NCBI RefSeq assembly: GCF_016811995.1
Contig: NZ_CP069159.1
Location: 3,410,001-3,474,000 of the forward strand
Direction: 5' to 3'
Source of the DNA: Citrobacter sp. R56
GTDB taxonomy: Bacteria; Pseudomonadota; Gammaproteobacteria; Enterobacterales; Enterobacteriaceae
DNA: 64,000 nt
In this document: positions 1-11,806 of the stretch, in pieces
Position numbering within the stretch: position 1 is the stretch's first letter
Layout: the number at the start of each line of letters is the position of its first letter
The notes under the pieces: model-generated
Database searches by the model: none
The model's input: the letters and a program-made list of their open reading frames with translations, nothing else
What the model was told of the DNA's origin: nothing
Translations under genes and position numbers: made by a program

Positions 1-48
1 TTGGTTGCGTCTACCGTGCAGGAAGGGGTCATGCGTAATCACAATTGA
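1..48 (+). CDS. tesB: Acyl-CoA thioesterase II, 3' end only
   Basis: Only the last 15 codons and the TGA stop are inside the window. The translated tail ends in STVQEGVMRNHN, which matches the C-terminus of E. coli TesB as I remember it. tesB is the neighbour of amtB, convergent with it, in E. coli and Salmonella, so the context agrees. TesB is a cytosolic double-hotdog thioesterase that hydrolyses medium and long acyl-CoAs; no catalytic residue can be seen in this fragment. The gene is partial because of the window edge, not because it is broken. Confidence 0.85.
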   Translation: MVASTVQEGVMRNHN

Positions 49-53
49 AAAAA

Positions 54-116
54 GCCGGATGGCGCTAACGCTTATCCGGCTTTTTGTAGGCCCGGTAAGC
101 GACAGCGCCACCGGGC
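54..116. repeat. REP/BIME pair between tesB and amtB
   Basis: Two consecutive palindromic units lie here. The first (54-80) begins GCCGGATGGCG and ends TATCCGGC; the second (90-116) begins GCCCGGTAAGC and ends CACCGGGC. Both have the enterobacterial REP form. The first is flanked by A and T runs and probably also acts as a bidirectional terminator for the convergent tesB and amtB genes. Confidence 0.85.
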
Positions 117-124
117 AATCTGCG

Positions 125-1411
125 TTACGCGTTATAGGCATTCTCGCCGTGACTGTTCACATCCAGCCCCTCGCGCTCTTGTTCTTCCGGTACGCGCAGC
201 CCCACGGTTAAATCCGCCAGTTTGTAACCGATAAACGCGACCACGCCGGACCAGAGGATTGTAATCCCAATACTTTCTAACTGCACCAGCACCTGATGCC
301 CCATCGTGACGCCTTCGGCAAAGCCCACGCCGCCGAGCGAGCGAGAAGCGAAGACCCCGGTCAGGATACACCCAACGATGCCGCATACGCCGTGAACGCC
401 GAACACATCGCAAGGATCGTCAACGCGCAGCAGGCGTTTAAGCATTGTAACGCCCCATAATCCCGCCAGCCCCGCCACAACGCCAATAATTAACGCGCCG
501 CCGACTCCGATGTAGCCACAGGCAGGCGTGACGCCAACCAGACCGGCAATGGCGCCAGAACAGGCCCCCAGCAGAGACGGTTTACCGCGCAGGGCCCATT
601 CGCCAAATATCCATCCGAGGATCGCCGCTGCCGTTGCAACCACGGTGTTGACGAAAGCCAGCGCCGCGATCTCATTCGCCGCACTGGCAGAACCGGCGTT
701 AAAACCGAACCAGCCAAAATACAGGATCGCCGTACCGGTAAAGACCATCGGCAGGTTATGCGGTTTAAACGCCTCTTTGCCAAAACCAACGCGTTTGCCG
801 ATCAAATAAGCGCCAACCAGACCGGCAATCGCCGCGTTAATATGCACCACGGTACCGCCCGCGAAATCCAGCGCGCCATGCGATGCCAGCAAACCGCCGC
901 CCCACACCATGTGCGCAATAGGAATGTAGGAAAGCGTCAGCCAGACCACCACGAAAATCAGCACCGCCGAAAAACGAATACGCTCAGCCAATGCCCCCAC
1001 GATAAGCCCAACAGTGATACAGGCGAACGAACCCTGGAACGCAACGTGAATATACTGATAGAAACTGCCCATCACCGCCGTGAGTTCAATATTCTTCAGC
1101 ATCGTCCAGTGGAAGTTACCGAAGAAATTATTGCCTTCGCCAAAGGCCAGCGAATAGCCGTAAACAACCCATAAAATACAGACCAGCGCAAACGTCACGG
1201 TGACCTGGGTGAGCATTGACAGCACGTTCTTTCCACGAATCAAACCACCGTAGAACAGGGCAATGCCGGGGATCGTCATGAACAGCACCAGCGCGGTACA
1301 AATCATCATAAAGGCATTATCGGCTTTGTCAGCGACCGCAGGAGCCGCCATCGCCAGACCTGGCAGCAGCGCCAGTGAAGCCAGGCCCGTTTTCATCGTT
1401 GCTATCTTCAT
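125..1411 (-). CDS. amtB: Ammonium channel AmtB
   Basis: This is the trimeric inner-membrane channel that conducts ammonium/ammonia when nitrogen is scarce. The 428-residue protein has an N-terminal signal peptide ending near AMA and then about 11 hydrophobic segments, as in E. coli AmtB (428 aa). The twin pore histidines are visible in TVVHINAA and FGVHGVCG, and the pore-gate phenylalanine region is in AFQGSFACITVG. The gene lies directly downstream of glnK with a 32-bp gap and no terminator, so the pair should be co-transcribed from the sigma-54 promoter upstream of glnK. GlnK is known to plug AmtB when ammonium rises, so operon partners are also physical partners. Confidence 0.97.
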   Translation of the reverse strand: MKIATMKTGLASLALLPGLAMAAPAVADKADNAFMMICTALVLFMTIPGIALFYGGLIRGKNVLSMLTQVTVTFALVCILWVVYGYSLAFGEGNNFFGNFHWTMLKNIELTAVMGSFYQYIHVAFQGSFACITVGLIVGALAERIRFSAVLIFVVVWLTLSYIPIAHMVWGGGLLASHGALDFAGGTVVHINAAIAGLVGAYLIGKRVGFGKEAFKPHNLPMVFTGTAILYFGWFGFNAGSASAANEIAALAFVNTVVATAAAILGWIFGEWALRGKPSLLGACSGAIAGLVGVTPACGYIGVGGALIIGVVAGLAGLWGVTMLKRLLRVDDPCDVFGVHGVCGIVGCILTGVFASRSLGGVGFAEGVTMGHQVLVQLESIGITILWSGVVAFIGYKLADLTVGLRVPEEQEREGLDVNSHGENAYNA

Positions 1412-1443
1412 TTTTTCGTTCCTATCACTGTGTAGCCTGAAAG

Positions 1444-1782
1444 TTACAGTGCCGCTTCGTCGGCTTCACCGGTACGAATACGAATAACGCGTTGCAGTTC
1501 AGCAACGAAAATTTTGCCGTCGCCAATTTTTCCGGTCCATGCAGACTTGCTGATGATATCGATCACCTCCTCAAGCTGATCGTCCGCGATGGCCACATCA
1601 ATTTTTACCTTGGGTAGAAAGTTAACGCTGTATTCCGCGCCGCGGTACAGCTCAGCATGCCCTTTCTGACGCCCAAAACCTTTCACTTCAGTGACTGTTA
1701 ACCCCTGAATGCCTATGGAAGACAGCGCTTCACGAACGTCTTCCAGTTTGAACGGTTTGATTACCACGGTAACCAGCTTCAT
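1444..1782 (-). CDS. glnK: Nitrogen regulatory PII protein GlnK
   Basis: GlnK is the second PII signal protein. It binds ATP/ADP and 2-oxoglutarate, is uridylylated on a T-loop tyrosine, and blocks AmtB when nitrogen is plentiful. The 112-residue product starts MKLVTVVIKPFKLE, the canonical PII start, and the uridylylation tyrosine is Tyr51 in RGAEYSVNF. A longer reading frame runs upstream to 2049, but the ATG at 1782 is preceded by a strong GAGGGG ribosome site and gives exactly the family length. A sigma-54 promoter lies about 54 bp upstream. The gene is followed by amtB. Confidence 0.97.
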   Translation of the reverse strand: MKLVTVVIKPFKLEDVREALSSIGIQGLTVTEVKGFGRQKGHAELYRGAEYSVNFLPKVKIDVAIADDQLEEVIDIISKSAWTGKIGDGKIFVAELQRVIRIRTGEADEAAL

Positions 1783-1835
1783 AGATCCCCTCCTGTCTGA
1801 AATGGGTAATAGCTGCAGCGACACGAGGGAACTAT

Positions 1836-1851
1836 TGCAAGGGGTGTGCCA
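1836..1851 (-). promoter_or_regulatory. Sigma-54 promoter of glnK-amtB
   Basis: On the minus strand the sequence reads TGGCAC, five bases, TTGCA. This is a full match to the -24/-12 consensus of RpoN promoters (TGGCAC-N5-TTGCA). It lies 54 bp upstream of the glnK ATG. Nitrogen-limited, NtrC-dependent transcription of glnK-amtB is well established in enterobacteria. Confidence 0.93.
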
Positions 1852-1861
1852 CATTGATAAA

Positions 1862-1878
1862 TGCGCCAATCCGGCACA
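1862..1878. promoter_or_regulatory. Candidate NtrC (NRI) binding site
   Basis: The 17-bp sequence TGCGCC-N5-GGCACA is an imperfect palindrome close to the NtrC consensus TGCACC-N5-GGTGCA. It lies just upstream of the -24 element of the glnK promoter, closer than is usual for an enhancer-type site. Assignment is by consensus only. Confidence 0.5.
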
Positions 1879-2026
1879 AGATTGCACAAAAAACAGGCAA
1901 CAAAACAGGAGGAGAGAAATGTGAAGTGCGTCAGAAGCGAAGCGGGAAACAAAAAACGCACCATGCCAGTGCATGATGCGTTTCATTTTTGCACCGCCCG
2001 CGGGAGTGGCGGGCAACGCTGGTGCA

Positions 2027-5570
<3,544 letters not shown>

Positions 5571-5614
5571 GTATTCTTTCCTGACATGATTTCCGGCAAT
5601 CAACGCCGGGAGAA

Positions 5615-6073
5615 TTATTCAATGGGTAGAGCGGTAGTATATTTAATCTGTTCCATCGCAAAGCTTGATGTGACATCTGACAGTCCGGGAACACTGTTCA
5701 CCAGGCGTTTGTAGAAATCGTCATAGCGTTTCATGTCCGCCACCTGGACCCGCATCAGATAGTCGTATTCACCTGCCATGCGCCAAAAGCCCAGAACTTC
5801 CGGCATCTCGGTGACCACGGTCACGAATCGACAGTACCATTCGCTGCTGTGATGCTGCGTTTTTATCAGCACGAAGGCCGTTAAGCCCAACCCCAGCTTT
5901 TCAGGGTCCAGCAACGCGACTTTTCCTATCAGAACGCCGTCATCTTCCAGACGTTTTAGTCGTTTCCAGCAGGGTGTGGTGGTCAGATTAACGGCATCGG
6001 CTAACGCCTGCAAAGAGAGGGTACAGTCCTGCTGCAGCAAGGCGAGCAGCTTACGGTCAATTTTATCTAACAT
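5615..6073 (-). CDS. decR: Lrp/AsnC-family cysteine-responsive regulator DecR (YbaO)
   Basis: A 152-residue feast/famine regulator with an N-terminal helix-turn-helix (about residues 1-60, starting [16 protein letters not shown]) and a C-terminal RAM effector domain. In E. coli, DecR activates the cysteine-detoxification operon cyuPA; in Salmonella the same regulator (YbaO) controls the adjacent desulfhydrase gene. Here cdsH is divergent across 115 bp, which supports the same role. The frame extends upstream, but the ATG at 6073 gives the standard family N-terminus and length. A 15-bp palindrome in the spacer is a candidate operator. Confidence 0.95.
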   Translation of the reverse strand: MLDKIDRKLLALLQQDCTLSLQALADAVNLTTTPCWKRLKRLEDDGVLIGKVALLDPEKLGLGLTAFVLIKTQHHSSEWYCRFVTVVTEMPEVLGFWRMAGEYDYLMRVQVADMKRYDDFYKRLVNSVPGLSDVTSSFAMEQIKYTTALPIE

Positions 6074-6085
6074 GCCCACCTCACA

Positions 6086-6100
6086 GAGAAGAATTTTCTC
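6086..6100. promoter_or_regulatory. Candidate DecR operator palindrome
   Basis: The sequence GAGAA-GAATT-TTCTC is a perfect 5-bp inverted repeat with an AT-rich centre, in the 115-bp spacer between decR and cdsH. Lrp-family sites often take this form: short palindrome, A/T centre, about 15 bp. The assignment rests on position and shape only. Confidence 0.4.
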
Positions 6101-6188
6101 CTTACATTCTATTTTAAAGGTTAAATGGCAACAATTTTTTCTGTGCTTTCCGCTAATCTGGGCACAAAATGACAAATGGAAAACACCG

Positions 6189-7241
6189 ATGAATAACGCC
6201 TGGGTTAAAAACGCCATTAATGAAATTAACGCTGACTACCAGCGTTCAGCAGATACGCATCTCATCCGGCTGTCGCTGCCTGCGTTCCCGGGGATTCAGC
6301 TCTATCTGAAAGATGAAAGTACGCACCCCACCGGCAGTCTGAAACATCGACTGGCGCGTTCACTGTTCCTGTACGGACTGTGCAACGGCTGGATCAAAGA
6401 AGGCACGCCAATCATTGAATCATCATCGGGTTCAACCGCAGTTTCCGAGGCCTATTTCGCTCGCCTTCTGGGTCTGCCCTTTATCGCCGTCATGCCTTCC
6501 TGTACGGCAAAACGCAAAGTTGAACAAATAGAGTTTTACGGCGGTCGCTGCCATTTTGTAGAAAGCGCCTGCGAGATTTACGCCGCCTCAGAACAGCTGG
6601 CGCGTGAACTGAACGGTCACTATATGGATCAGTTCACCTATGCTGAACGCGCGACTGACTGGCGCGGGAATAACAACATTGCCGACAGTATTTTTCGCCA
6701 GATGCAGTGCGAGCCAAACCCGGTGCCCAAACACATTGTCATGAGCGCAGGCACGGGCGGGACCTCAGCCACCATTGGTCGCTACATTCGCTGCCAGGGC
6801 TACGACACGCGTCTGATGGTCGTTGACCCGGAAAACTCGGTCTTTTTGCCCTACTGGCAGGAACGTGATGCCACACTGCGCAGTCCGGTCGGCAGCAAAA
6901 TCGAAGGTATCGGCCGTCCACGCGTGGAGCCGTCTTTCATTCCGGATGTGGTGGATGAGATGTTACGCGTGCCGGATGCTGCCAGCATCGCGACCGCGCA
7001 CTGGCTGGAAACGCAGTTGGGTCGTAAAGTGGGCGCCTCAACCGGCACCAATATGTGGGGAACGCTGCAACTCGCGGCCCGTATGCGCGATGCCGGAGAA
7101 ACAGGTTCTCTCGTTACGTTGCTGTGCGACAGCGGCGAACGTTATCTCGACACCTACTACAATCCGGAATGGGTCAGCGCGCAGATCGGCGATTTAGCGC
7201 CGTGGCAGGCTGAACTTGCCAGGATGCTGAACGTCCGCTAA
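6189..7241 (+). CDS. cdsH: PLP-dependent L-cysteine desulfhydrase
   Basis: A 350-residue fold-type II PLP enzyme of the cysteine synthase / cystathionine beta-synthase superfamily. The PLP lysine is in [10 protein letters not shown] (about Lys52), the substrate loop is [13 protein letters not shown], and the phosphate-binding loop is SAGTGGTSA. Salmonella has the same gene next to ybaO, where it was named cdsH and shown to degrade cysteine to sulfide, pyruvate and ammonia. E. coli K-12 lacks it at this place. The frame is open to 5976, but the ATG at 6189 is where similarity begins and lies outside decR. It should be induced by cysteine through DecR. Substrate is inferred from Salmonella synteny. 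Confidence 0.88.
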   Translation: MNNAWVKNAINEINADYQRSADTHLIRLSLPAFPGIQLYLKDESTHPTGSLKHRLARSLFLYGLCNGWIKEGTPIIESSSGSTAVSEAYFARLLGLPFIAVMPSCTAKRKVEQIEFYGGRCHFVESACEIYAASEQLARELNGHYMDQFTYAERATDWRGNNNIADSIFRQMQCEPNPVPKHIVMSAGTGGTSATIGRYIRCQGYDTRLMVVDPENSVFLPYWQERDATLRSPVGSKIEGIGRPRVEPSFIPDVVDEMLRVPDAASIATAHWLETQLGRKVGASTGTNMWGTLQLAARMRDAGETGSLVTLLCDSGERYLDTYYNPEWVSAQIGDLAPWQAELARMLNVR

Positions 7242-7248
7242 AGCAGTA

Positions 7249-7286
7249 TAAAAAAAGCCAGACAATGACTGTTCATGTCTGGCTTG
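7249..7286 (-). terminator. Terminator between convergent cdsH and cof
   Basis: AAGCCAGACA and TGTCTGGCTT form a perfect 10-bp stem (7255-7264 with 7276-7285). The A run at 7250-7256 becomes the U tract for leftward cof transcription. It may also slow rightward transcription from cdsH. Confidence 0.8.
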
Positions 7287-7300
7287 CTGGAAGGGATCTC

Positions 7301-8119
7301 TCATTCGGGGGAATAAGGTAGATGTGGATTATCCAGCCAATGCGTTAAATAGTGAGAGACAGCCTGATTACGGCAATGCCCAATCACCGATAAATGCGGT
7401 AGTTCGGCAATCAGTTGCGGCATGGCGTTACCCATGATCAAACCGCGTCCGACGCTCCCCAGCATTTCACGATCGTTCATGGCATCGCCAAACGCCATAC
7501 ATTCAGCCAGGGTAAAACCCAGATGATTGCTCAGTACCGTCATGGCGGCGCCTTTATTGCAGCCTAACGGTAACACTTCCAGGCAATCGACTGCGGAAAA
7601 ACAGAGGTTTGCCCGCTCGCCCAGCGCGTCGTTCAATTGAATACCAAGCCGGATCAGATCATCGTGATCGCCACAGAAACAGATCTTCGTCACCTCGTGG
7701 GCCGGGATCCGTTTGACATCCACTATCTGATACCGAAATCCGCTGTAGACGTGCGCATGCAATATCGACGGGATTTCCTGTCCGGTAAACCAGCCATTGT
7801 CATTGAAAATATGCATGCTGGCCTGCGTGTCCCACGCCTGATGCAGCACAATATCCGCGATGGCCGGGTCAAGATCCTGGCGATGCAACACTTCGCCCTC
7901 CAGCGAATGAACGCGCGTACCGTTACCGGTGATCAGGAAGGCTTCCAGCGAAAACGAGCCCAAAATATGCTGCATCTCCAGTACATGTCGACCCGTCGCA
8001 AAGGTCAGGGTAATGTCGCGTTCGCGCAACCGAGCCAGTGTTGAAAGGGTTTCATCGCCCAAATGGTGGTTTGGCATCAGTAGCGTGCCATCCATATCAA
8101 ATGCTGCCAGACGAGCCAT
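7301..8119 (-). CDS. cof: HAD phosphatase Cof (HMP-PP phosphatase)
   Basis: A 272-residue HAD superfamily type IIB hydrolase. Motif I is FDMDGTLL near the N-terminus, with the aspartate nucleophile, and motif IV is GDAMNDREM near residue 210. E. coli Cof hydrolyses the thiamine-pathway intermediate 4-amino-2-methyl-5-hydroxymethylpyrimidine pyrophosphate and other sugar or vitamin phosphates such as pyridoxal phosphate. An upstream in-frame start at 8131 exists, but the ATG at 8119 follows GGAGAAAG at normal spacing and reproduces the E. coli start [12 protein letters not shown]. It is divergent from ybaE. Confidence 0.95.
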   Translation of the reverse strand: MARLAAFDMDGTLLMPNHHLGDETLSTLARLRERDITLTFATGRHVLEMQHILGSFSLEAFLITGNGTRVHSLEGEVLHRQDLDPAIADIVLHQAWDTQASMHIFNDNGWFTGQEIPSILHAHVYSGFRYQIVDVKRIPAHEVTKICFCGDHDDLIRLGIQLNDALGERANLCFSAVDCLEVLPLGCNKGAAMTVLSNHLGFTLAECMAFGDAMNDREMLGSVGRGLIMGNAMPQLIAELPHLSVIGHCRNQAVSHYLTHWLDNPHLPYSPE

Positions 8120-8217
8120 CTCTTTCTCCACTCTGTGACACGATTAACTTGTGGTTCAGTATCACCTGAGATATACGGAAGTAATAGTGAATAGATAAAA
8201 GGAATTGTTCCGGGTTT

Positions 8218-9954
8218 ATGCGACTTCTCAATCGACTCAAACAATACCAGCGCCTCTGGCAACCTTCCGCCGGTGAACCTCAGTTTGTTACCGTGAGCGA
8301 ACTGGCAGAACGCTGTTTTTGTAGCGAACGTCATGTGCGGACACTGCTTTGCCAGTCGCAGGACGCAGGATGGCTGACGTGGGAGTCGCAGTCCGGGCGT
8401 GGAAAACGCGGGCAACTCCGTTTTTTGGTCACGCCGGAATCATTGCGCAATTCCATGATGGAGCAAGCGCTGGAGAAAGGGCAGCAACTCAATGTGCTGG
8501 AGCTGGCGCAACTGGCGCCGGGCGAACTGCGCACAATGTTGCAACCGTTTATGGGCGGGCAATGGCAAAACGATACGCCGACGCTACGTATTCCCTATTA
8601 TCGTCCTCTTGATCCGCTCCATCCTGGATTCCTCCCCGGGCGCGCGGAACAACATCTTGCCGGGCAGATTTTCTCCGGATTAACCCGCTTCGACAGTCAT
8701 AATCAGCGTCCTTGCGGAGACCTGGCACATCACTGGGATGTCTCCCCCGATGGGTTACGCTGGGATTTTTATATTCGCTCGACACTTTACTGGCACAATG
8801 GCGATGTGGTGGCAACCTCGCAGCTACATGAACGGCTACTGATGCTGCTCAACCTCCCGGCGCTCAATAAGTTGTTCATTAGCGTGAAGCGTATTGAGAT
8901 TAGCCACCCGCAATGCCTGACGTTCATTCTGCATCGACCTGATTACTGGCTGGCGCACCGCCTGGCGAGCTACTGCAGCCATCTGGCGCATCCACAGCAA
9001 CCGCTGGTCGGTACCGGCCCTTTCCGGCTGGCGTTATTTACGCCGGAGCTGGTCCGCCTTGAAAGTCACGATCATTATCATCGGAGCCACCCGCTGCTTA
9101 AGGCGGTTGAATACTGGATAACACCGCAACTTTTCGCACAAGACCTGGGGACCAGTTGCCGACACCCGGTACAGATTGCGATCGGGAAACGAGAAGAGCT
9201 GACCACGCTCACTCAGGTAAGTAGCGGTATCAGCCTCGGATTTTGCTATTTAACACTCAAGAAAGGGCCGAGGCTGAGCGTGCAACAGGCGAGAAGATTG
9301 GTGGATATCATTCATCACACATCGCTCCTGCAAACACTGCCTGTTGATGAAAATTTGATTACGCCAAGCCAGGCGTTGCTGCCCGACTGGACCATGCCCC
9401 AGTGGGAAAGCCTGGATGAGGTAGAACTGCCGGAAAGGCTCACGCTGGTCTACCATCTGCCCGTTGAGCTGCATACCATGGCAGAACAGCTCAAGCACTA
9501 TCTGGCCACGCTCGGCTGTGAATTAACGATTATTTTTCATAACGCTAAGAACTGGGACAACAGCGCTATTCTGGCAGATGCCGATTTGATGATGGGCGAC
9601 CGACTCATTGGCGAAGCGCCAGAGTACACGCTTGAGCAATGGCTACGCTGCGATCAGCTCTGGCCGTATGTCTTAGACGCTCCCGCCTTTTCCCATCTAC
9701 AGGCAACGCTTGATGCGCTACAGATTCAGCCCGACGAAAGAGATCGTTATGCTGCACTTGCGCAGGTGTTCGCAAACCTGATGAATGATGCCACGCTCAC
9801 ACCGCTCTTCAATTATCACTATCGCATTAGCGCGCCACCGGGCGTTAATGGGGTCCGACTAAACGCACGAGGCTGGTTTGACTTCACCGAAGCATGGCTG
9901 CCTCCCCCTCGTCATGAAGAAGCTGGTCGGCGTCCCCCTCAGACGCTACCATAG
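8218..9954 (+). CDS. ybaE: SgrR-family regulator / solute-binding-like protein YbaE
   Basis: A 578-residue protein with an N-terminal winged-helix SgrR_N-type DNA-binding domain (about 1-115; ELAERCFCSERHVRTLL is the helix-turn-helix core) and a C-terminal oligopeptide-binding-protein-like domain (SBP_bac_5 type, roughly 155-500). SgrR, the best known relative, activates sgrS during glucose-phosphate stress; the target of YbaE is unknown. There is no signal peptide, so it is cytoplasmic. It is about 12 residues longer than the E. coli protein as I recall it, with a tail rich in R, E and P. queC follows 26 bp downstream on the same strand. Confidence 0.88.
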   Translation: MRLLNRLKQYQRLWQPSAGEPQFVTVSELAERCFCSERHVRTLLCQSQDAGWLTWESQSGRGKRGQLRFLVTPESLRNSMMEQALEKGQQLNVLELAQLAPGELRTMLQPFMGGQWQNDTPTLRIPYYRPLDPLHPGFLPGRAEQHLAGQIFSGLTRFDSHNQRPCGDLAHHWDVSPDGLRWDFYIRSTLYWHNGDVVATSQLHERLLMLLNLPALNKLFISVKRIEISHPQCLTFILHRPDYWLAHRLASYCSHLAHPQQPLVGTGPFRLALFTPELVRLESHDHYHRSHPLLKAVEYWITPQLFAQDLGTSCRHPVQIAIGKREELTTLTQVSSGISLGFCYLTLKKGPRLSVQQARRLVDIIHHTSLLQTLPVDENLITPSQALLPDWTMPQWESLDEVELPERLTLVYHLPVELHTMAEQLKHYLATLGCELTIIFHNAKNWDNSAILADADLMMGDRLIGEAPEYTLEQWLRCDQLWPYVLDAPAFSHLQATLDALQIQPDERDRYAALAQVFANLMNDATLTPLFNYHYRISAPPGVNGVRLNARGWFDFTEAWLPPPRHEEAGRRPPQTLP

Positions 9955-9980
9955 CGTTTTATCATTTTTCAGGATAAGCC

Positions 9981-10676
9981 ATGAAACGTGCCGTCGTAGT
10001 ATTCAGTGGGGGTCAGGACTCCACAACCTGCCTGGCGCAAGCACTACATCAATATGATGAAGTCCATTGCGTCACCTTTGATTATGGTCAGCGCCATCGC
10101 GCTGAGATTGATGTCGCACGTGACCTGGCCTTAAAACTCGGCGCCCGTTCGCACAAAGTGCTCGATGTCACTCTACTGAACGAACTGGCGATCAGCAGCC
10201 TGACTCACGACAACATTCCGGTGCCGGACTACGAACCGGATGCGGATGGCATTCCCAACACCTTCGTGCCAGGGCGCAATATCCTGTTTTTGACGCTGGC
10301 GGCCATCTACGCCTACCAGGTAAAGGCCGAGGCGGTGATCACCGGTGTTTGTGAAACGGATTTCTCCGGTTATCCCGATTGCCGCGATGAATTTGTCAAA
10401 GCGCTAAATCACGCGGTTAGCCTGGGGATGGCAAAGGATATCCGCTTTGAAACGCCGTTGATGTGGATTGATAAAGCCGAAACCTGGGCGCTGGCCGATT
10501 ACTGGGGCAAACTGGATCTCGTACGTCAGGAGACGTTGACCTGCTATAACGGGATCAAAGGCGACGGCTGTGGGCACTGTGCCGCCTGTACCCTGCGAGC
10601 AAACGGACTGACCCATTATCTGGCAGATAAACCTGCAGTAATGGCGGCGATGAAGCAGAAAACCGGACTGAAGTAA
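9981..10676 (+). CDS. queC: 7-cyano-7-deazaguanine (preQ0) synthase QueC
   Basis: QueC makes preQ0 from 7-carboxy-7-deazaguanine and ammonia with ATP, a step of queuosine biosynthesis. The 231-residue protein has the PP-loop SGGQDSTT at its N-terminus and a zinc site formed by the cysteines in [21 protein letters not shown] near the C-terminus. Its length equals E. coli QueC. Two later enzymes of the same pathway, Tgt and QueA, are encoded at the right end of this window. The SD is AGGATAAGCC just before the ATG. REP elements follow. Confidence 0.97.
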   Translation: MKRAVVVFSGGQDSTTCLAQALHQYDEVHCVTFDYGQRHRAEIDVARDLALKLGARSHKVLDVTLLNELAISSLTHDNIPVPDYEPDADGIPNTFVPGRNILFLTLAAIYAYQVKAEAVITGVCETDFSGYPDCRDEFVKALNHAVSLGMAKDIRFETPLMWIDKAETWALADYWGKLDLVRQETLTCYNGIKGDGCGHCAACTLRANGLTHYLADKPAVMAAMKQKTGLK

Positions 10677-10710
10677 TTTCGGTCGATTTTGCCAGGTGAC
10701 AGTTTAAACA

Positions 10711-10776
10711 CCTTATCCGGCCTACTCGTTACGCAAGATGAACATGTAGGCCTGATAAGCGCAGCGCCATCAGGCA
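10711..10776. repeat. REP/BIME between queC and fadM
   Basis: Inverted REP-type units: CCTTATCCGGCCTAC at the left, and GTAGGCCTGATAAGCG...GCCATCAGGC at the right. They sit between the convergent ends of queC and fadM. Confidence 0.7.
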
Positions 10777-10784
10777 ATAAGACG

Positions 10785-11183
10785 TTACTTCACCATCTGC
10801 TCCAGTTTTTCGCGTAACTCCCCCTCCAACGGCAGCGCTTTCTGCGTTTTCAAATCAATACACACAAACGTAATCTGCGCATCCACCACGACTTGTCCTT
10901 CTGGCTCCAACGTGATGACCTGACTTAACACACCGCTCTTACCGTTGATTTGCTGCACCTGACTGGTCACGGTCAGCAGGTCACTCAGCACCGCCGGGCG
11001 ACGGTAGTTAATATTGATGTTTACCACCACAAAAGCGATGTTATGAGCCGTCATCCACTGGAAGCTGTCACTGTTTTCCAGGCCGTCCCAGCGCGCCTCT
11101 TCCAGAAACTCAAGATAGCGGGCATTGTTGACATGTTGATAGACATCGAGATGATAACCACGGACTTTAATCTGTGTTTGCAT
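10785..11183 (-). CDS. fadM: Long-chain acyl-CoA thioesterase FadM (YbaW)
   Basis: A 132-residue single-hotdog thioesterase that, in E. coli, hydrolyses long-chain acyl-CoAs that resist beta-oxidation. The N-terminal segment carries the YQHVNNARYLEFLEEAR motif of the 4HBT family, with the Asp/Asn-containing active-site loop. E. coli fadM is repressed by the fatty-acid regulator FadR, and a FadR-like site is visible upstream here at 11237-11253, so fatty-acid induction is likely conserved. ybaV lies upstream on the same strand, 103 bp away. Confidence 0.95.
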   Translation of the reverse strand: MQTQIKVRGYHLDVYQHVNNARYLEFLEEARWDGLENSDSFQWMTAHNIAFVVVNININYRRPAVLSDLLTVTSQVQQINGKSGVLSQVITLEPEGQVVVDAQITFVCIDLKTQKALPLEGELREKLEQMVK

Positions 11184-11236
11184 AGCGCAGAAACCTTAGT
11201 TTGTTTTTATGGGTAAGATGACTGTATAGAGGCCAC

Positions 11237-11253
11237 AACTGGTATGACCTCTA
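11237..11253. promoter_or_regulatory. FadR-like operator upstream of fadM
   Basis: The sequence AACTGGTATGACCTCTA closely follows the FadR consensus AACTGGTCGGACCTGTT, with both half-sites TGGT and ACC preserved. It lies 54-70 bp upstream of the fadM start. FadR repression of fadM is established in E. coli; the site here is assigned by consensus. Confidence 0.75.
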
Positions 11254-11286
11254 TAGCATGGCAAATTTTTGCCACTACGCAAGTTA

Positions 11287-11676
<390 letters not shown>

Positions 11677-11744
11677 TTATTAACAGCGAAGCCACGATAA
11701 CGGGGCGAAGAATCAGGAACAAATGGCAAATATCAGAAATGGAA

Positions 11745-11765
11745 AAGGCCGCGAAAGCGGCCTTT
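11745..11765 (-). terminator. Terminator downstream of ppiD
   Basis: GGCCGC-GAAA-GCGGCC forms a six-pair GC stem at 11747-11762, flanked by AAAA and TTT. It lies 42 bp past the ppiD stop and should end leftward transcription. Confidence 0.8.
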
Positions 11766-11806
11766 GGGGATTACAACTTTTTGCAAATTTTTGCGAAGCG
11801 TCTCGA

